NCBI RefSeq assembly: GCF_002217755.1
Contig: NZ_BCFL01000017.1
Span: 338,442-402,441, forward strand
Source: Streptomyces hyaluromycini
GTDB taxonomy: Bacteria; Actinomycetota; Actinomycetes; Streptomycetales; Streptomycetaceae
Direction: 5' to 3'
Length of the DNA stretch: 64,000 nt
Below the pieces are notes generated by a model that saw only the letters and a program-made list of their open reading frames with translations, was not told where the DNA came from and made no database searches. Positions 60,924 to 64,000 of the stretch are shown piece after piece (the first letter of the stretch is position 1; every line of letters begins with the position of its first letter). A program made the translations under genes and the position numbers.

Positions 60924-63419
60924 GTGGCACTTCACGCGCAAGCGGCAAAACAGCAGGCAGGCCAAGAAGCGGAACGGCGGCGAGGCGGCGAGGAGACGGC
61001 TCCGGAGCGCGGGTTGTCGCTGCGTACGACCCTGCTCATCCTGGCCCTGGTTCCCACCGTCGCCATGATCGCCCTGTGGGCGACGAACTCGGCGCAGCTC
61101 TACGGCAACTGGAAGAGCATCAACGACCGCAACAACGCGGGCAAGCAGCTCGGGCAGCCGATCGTCGGCGTCTTCTACCAGTTGCAGGCGGAGCGGCAGC
61201 TGAGCGCGGCGGCACTCGCCGGCCACAACGCCGACCGGTCCGGTCTGGCGAAGCAGCGCGAGCTCACCGACCGGTCCGTCCAGGGCCTCACGGCGCTCTC
61301 CGGCTCCGTGCCGGGCGGTCTCACCAAGAGTTTCCAGCAGCTCAGCCGGGGTCTGGAGCGACTGCCCGAGTACCGGAACGCGGTGGACAAGCGGGACGCC
61401 ACCGAGGACCAGATGTTCGACAGCTACACCGCTGTCATCGCCTCGGACATGCAGTTGTTCGAGGAGTTCACCAACGTCGGCATCGGCGAGGTCAACGTCC
61501 TCACCAGGCCGGTGCTGGACGCGCAGTGGGGCCAGGAGATGCTCTCGCGCGAGAGCGCGGTCTTCACCGCCGGAACGGTGAGCGGTCACCTCACCAGTGC
61601 ACAGCGCCTCCACATCGCCGAGGTGATCGGCAGCCAGCAGCACATCTACGAGAACAAGGTCGTGCCGCGGCTGCCCGGCAAGTACGCCAAGACGTACCAG
61701 CGGGTGCTGTCCGGCGCGGCCTGGAAGCAGAAGACCGGGATCGAGCAGCAGGCCCTGACCGCCGAGATCCCCGGGGCGGACGGCCGGACCCCGGTGTCCG
61801 CACAGCTCGGCAAGGAGTGGCAGCAGAGCTACGCCGCGATAACCCCCCAGCTGCTGCAGGCCAGCGGCGTGTACTCCGCGTACCTCGTCGACGCCACCAA
61901 CAACAAACTCGGCGACATGATGACCGACCTGGTCGTCGACAGCACCGTGGGCGCCGCGGCCGTACTGCTGGTGTTCCTGGTCTCGCTGAAGCTCACCGGA
62001 GTCCTGCGCCGCCGCATCCTCGGGCTCCGCAACGCGGCGCTGGAGCTGCAGACGCGGCTGCCCGACATGGTGGAGCGGCTGCGGCAGGGCGAGACGGTCG
62101 ACACGGACGCCGAACTGCCCGAGATCCGCTACGGCAACGACGAACTGGGCATGCTCGGCCAGGCTCTCAACCAGGCCCGCAGCAGTGCCCTGGAGACAGC
62201 CGTACGGCAGGTCGAGCAGTACCGCGGCTTCGAGCGCCTGCTGCAACGCATCGCCCGACGCACCCAGTTGCTGATCGGCATGCAGATGAAACGTCTCTCC
62301 ACGATGCAGCGGCAGCACGAGGACCCCGAGGTCCTGGAAGGACTCTTCGACGTCGACCACCTGGCCGCCCGGCTGCGGCGCTACGAGGAGAACCTGGTCA
62401 TCCTCGGCGGCGGTCAGCCCCAGCGGCGCTGGCGCAATCCCGTGCTGCTGCTGGACCTGCTGCGCTCCGCGCAGGGCGAGGTGCAGGACTACCGGCGCAT
62501 CCGGATCGACACCGAGGACGACATCTGGCTGTCCGAGCGCGCGGTCGGTCCCATGGTGCACGTACTGGCCGAACTGATGGAGAACGCGGTGTCGTTCTCC
62601 AAGCCGCCGACTCCGGTGGAGGTGTCCGCGTCCCGGGTGGGCCGCGGCGTCGCGGTCGAGATCGAGGACCGCGGCATGGGCATGGACCCCGAGCAGTACG
62701 CCGAGGCCAACCGCCTGATGACCGACCCGCCCCGCATGGACGTGATGTCCCGCGCCGACGACGCCCGCCTCGGCCTGTACGTCGTGGCCCGGCTCTCCGC
62801 CAACCTGGGGCTGAACGTGGAGCTGCGGCCCTCGTCGTTCGGCGGCACCCGGGTGGTCGTCCTGGTGCCGGCCGAGCTGATCTCCGACGGGAAGCCGCGC
62901 TCGGAGCCGCCGGACGACGCCGTCCCGGCGCAACTCGCGGTCATCGGCGCGTCCTCGGGCTCCGGGCAGGACGGCGATCCCGGGGGTGCGTGGCCGGAGC
63001 CTCAGCCTCAGCCGCACCTCCGACCGCAACCGCATCCCGGTGGCCCGGAGGCGTCCGCGCTCCCGGTCACCGGCCCCGGGACCGAACCGCCGGCCCGCGC
63101 CGCCGCCGCGCCCCCGACGGCGGGTCCGACGGCGAGTCCGGACCCGCTGCCCCGGCGGGTACGGCAGGCCAGTCTGGCCGCCGAACTCCGCGATCCTTCC
63201 TGTGTGTACCCTGAGCAGCCGCAAGTCGAGAACTCGGAGACGGAGCCGGAGACGAATCCGGAGCCGTTGCCGCGCAGGACCACGTCGCGCCGCTCCGGCG
63301 CCACCGTCGGCGCATTCCAGCGCCAGTCCCGGATAGCCCGGCTCGGGCCCGATTCCGGTCAACAGCCCACTCAACCCTCACCGCGCCACGACGGGGCCCG
63401 CAAGGAAGACGGACGATGA
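60924..63419 (+). CDS. cvnA: Conservon sensor kinase-like protein CvnA
   Basis: An 831-residue membrane sensor. Helix 1 (LRTTLLILALVPTVAMIALWA) and helix 2 (STVGAAAVLLVFLVSLKL, near 345) bracket an outer nitrate/nitrite-sensing (NIT)-like domain with FYQLQAERQLSAAALAG. Inside, a HAMP-like linker and an ATPase domain follow: LAELMENAVSFSKPPTPV (N box), IEDRGMGMD (G1), LGLYVVARLS and FGGTRVVVLVP. The last ~165 residues are Pro/Arg-rich and disordered. In conservons it acts with a roadblock protein, a DUF742 protein and a small GTPase. The GTG is preceded by GGGGA. It overlaps cvnB by ATGA. Confidence 0.93.
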   Translation: MALHAQAAKQQAGQEAERRRGGEETAPERGLSLRTTLLILALVPTVAMIALWATNSAQLYGNWKSINDRNNAGKQLGQPIVGVFYQLQAERQLSAAALAGHNADRSGLAKQRELTDRSVQGLTALSGSVPGGLTKSFQQLSRGLERLPEYRNAVDKRDATEDQMFDSYTAVIASDMQLFEEFTNVGIGEVNVLTRPVLDAQWGQEMLSRESAVFTAGTVSGHLTSAQRLHIAEVIGSQQHIYENKVVPRLPGKYAKTYQRVLSGAAWKQKTGIEQQALTAEIPGADGRTPVSAQLGKEWQQSYAAITPQLLQASGVYSAYLVDATNNKLGDMMTDLVVDSTVGAAAVLLVFLVSLKLTGVLRRRILGLRNAALELQTRLPDMVERLRQGETVDTDAELPEIRYGNDELGMLGQALNQARSSALETAVRQVEQYRGFERLLQRIARRTQLLIGMQMKRLSTMQRQHEDPEVLEGLFDVDHLAARLRRYEENLVILGGGQPQRRWRNPVLLLDLLRSAQGEVQDYRRIRIDTEDDIWLSERAVGPMVHVLAELMENAVSFSKPPTPVEVSASRVGRGVAVEIEDRGMGMDPEQYAEANRLMTDPPRMDVMSRADDARLGLYVVARLSANLGLNVELRPSSFGGTRVVVLVPAELISDGKPRSEPPDDAVPAQLAVIGASSGSGQDGDPGGAWPEPQPQPHLRPQPHPGGPEASALPVTGPGTEPPARAAAAPPTAGPTASPDPLPRRVRQASLAAELRDPSCVYPEQPQVENSETEPETNPEPLPRRTTSRRSGATVGAFQRQSRIARLGPDSGQQPTQPSPRHDGARKEDGR

Positions 63420-63886
63420 CTCTGCGAACCACTGCCACCAACTCCGACCTCGACTGGCTGCTCGACCGCTTGGTCGACCAGGTTCCGGGCACCAGGAACG
63501 CCATCGTGCTGTCCGACGACGGCCTGGTGGTCAGTCAGTCCAGCAGTATCGACCGGGTCGACGCGGAACGCCTGGCCGCCATCGCCACCGGCCAGCAGAG
63601 CCTGGCCCGCGGAGTCGGCGAGGTCTTCGGCGGCGGACCGGTCCATCAGGTCATCATCGAACTCCGTGACCTCTGGCTCTTCGTCAGCTCCGCCGGCCGC
63701 GGCACCCACCTGGCCGTCGTGGCGGACCAGGAGGTGGACGCCGAGGTGATGTCGGTGGCGATGCACACCCTCGTGCAGCAGGTCGGGCAGCGCCTGGGCA
63801 CCGAGGTCCGGGTGGCGCCGGACGTTGCCGAGGGATCGGCGTCCCGCCGCTCCGGCGACGCCGAGAGTGGGGGAGGACGTGGGTGA
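63416..63886 (+). CDS. cvnB: Conservon roadblock/LC7 protein CvnB
   Basis: A 156-residue roadblock/LC7 protein. LDWLLDRLVDQVPGTRNAIVLSDDGLVVSQSSSI opens the domain; RLAAIATGQQSLARGVGEVFGGG and LFVSSAGRGTHLAVVAD follow. Such proteins act as regulators or partners of a small GTPase; the operon's GTPase gene (cvnD) would lie past the right edge. The last ~20 residues are Ser/Gly-rich. Overlaps at both ends (ATGA, GTGA) show translational coupling. Confidence 0.93.
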   Translation: MTLRTTATNSDLDWLLDRLVDQVPGTRNAIVLSDDGLVVSQSSSIDRVDAERLAAIATGQQSLARGVGEVFGGGPVHQVIIELRDLWLFVSSAGRGTHLAVVADQEVDAEVMSVAMHTLVQQVGQRLGTEVRVAPDVAEGSASRRSGDAESGGGRG

Positions 63887-64000
63887 GCCACTGGGCGGAC
63901 GCGGCACCGGACGACGAGTACGCGGAGCAGAGCTTTGTCAGGCCGTACACGATCACCCAGGGGCGTACGACCTCGGCTCGGGACGACCTCACCCTCATCA
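63883..64000 (+). CDS. cvnC: Conservon DUF742 protein CvnC, 5' part only
   Basis: The first 39 codons of a DUF742 protein. It begins at GTG with GGGAGG upstream, overlapping cvnB by GTGA. FVRPYTITQGRT is the hallmark N-terminal motif of DUF742. The window ends within the coding sequence. Confidence 0.9.
   Translation, partial: MSHWADAAPDDEYAEQSFVRPYTITQGRTTSARDDLTLI

Noticed and set aside
60924..63419. cvnA as an ordinary two-component histidine kinase
   Set aside because: No response regulator follows and no clear H-box was seen; the roadblock and DUF742 genes next to it define a conservon instead.

Overview
The window is high-GC actinobacterial chromosome, almost certainly Streptomyces. 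The support is GC-rich third codon positions, frequent GTG/TTG starts, HspR-type HAIR operators before dnaK, a conservon-type (Cvn) operon, several SpoIIE/PP2C phosphatases with histidine-kinase-like ATPase domains, an ECF sigma factor paired with a CU044_5270-type protein, and many secreted proteins. I see no rRNA, tRNA, CRISPR array, prophage or complete insertion sequence. All names rest on reading motifs and remembered family features; nothing was searched.

Layout. 1-6.6 kb: 5' part of dnaK with two HAIR sites, a WecA/MraY-like protein, an EtfD-like membrane Fe-S oxidoreductase, then a lower-GC patch with an unknown protein and a PLAT domain protein. 6.7-13.4 kb: a membrane protein, a metallo-hydrolase, an AraC regulator, a solitary sugar-binding lipoprotein and a secreted alpha/beta hydrolase. 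13.5-22.6 kb: two large PAS/GAF/SpoIIE/ATPase phosphatases flank a sedolisin protease, a PAP2-type membrane protein and a cupin. 22.9-31.1 kb: an ECF sigma operon, a membrane-anchored helix-turn-helix protein, a DUF4232 lipoprotein, DUF4239 and FUSC membrane proteins, and a secreted propeller/Ig-like protein. 31.3-32.3 kb: an OmpR-type response regulator whose sensor kinase is reduced to a remnant and split by a MITE-like inverted-repeat element.

32.3-41.2 kb: a five-gene peptide ABC transporter operon, with a permease-ATPase fusion and a serine hydrolase at its end, and a secreted amidase. 41.4-46.9 kb: a TetR-controlled hydrolase operon, TerD, a small membrane protein, a GlxA-type regulator and a DHA2 efflux pump. 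46.9-50.4 kb: a cold-shock group (CspA-like protein, DEAD-box helicase, CBS protein, SCO5918-like protein) and a MerR-type regulator. 50.6-60.8 kb: a stress/signalling neighbourhood with three DUF5994 paralogues, two STAS proteins, a SpoIIE phosphatase, a GNAT-like protein, an ATP-grasp/exporter pair and a DUF5990 protein. 60.9-64 kb: the start of a conservon (cvnA, cvnB, partial cvnC).

The most unusual signal is a leader of about 110 bases found before three separate genes in the 51-60 kb region (two DUF5994 genes and the GNAT-like gene). A GAGTA box lies 110-113 bases from each start codon, with conserved blocks between. It looks like a shared promoter plus regulatory 5' leader. The second is the gutted histidine kinase carrying the MITE.
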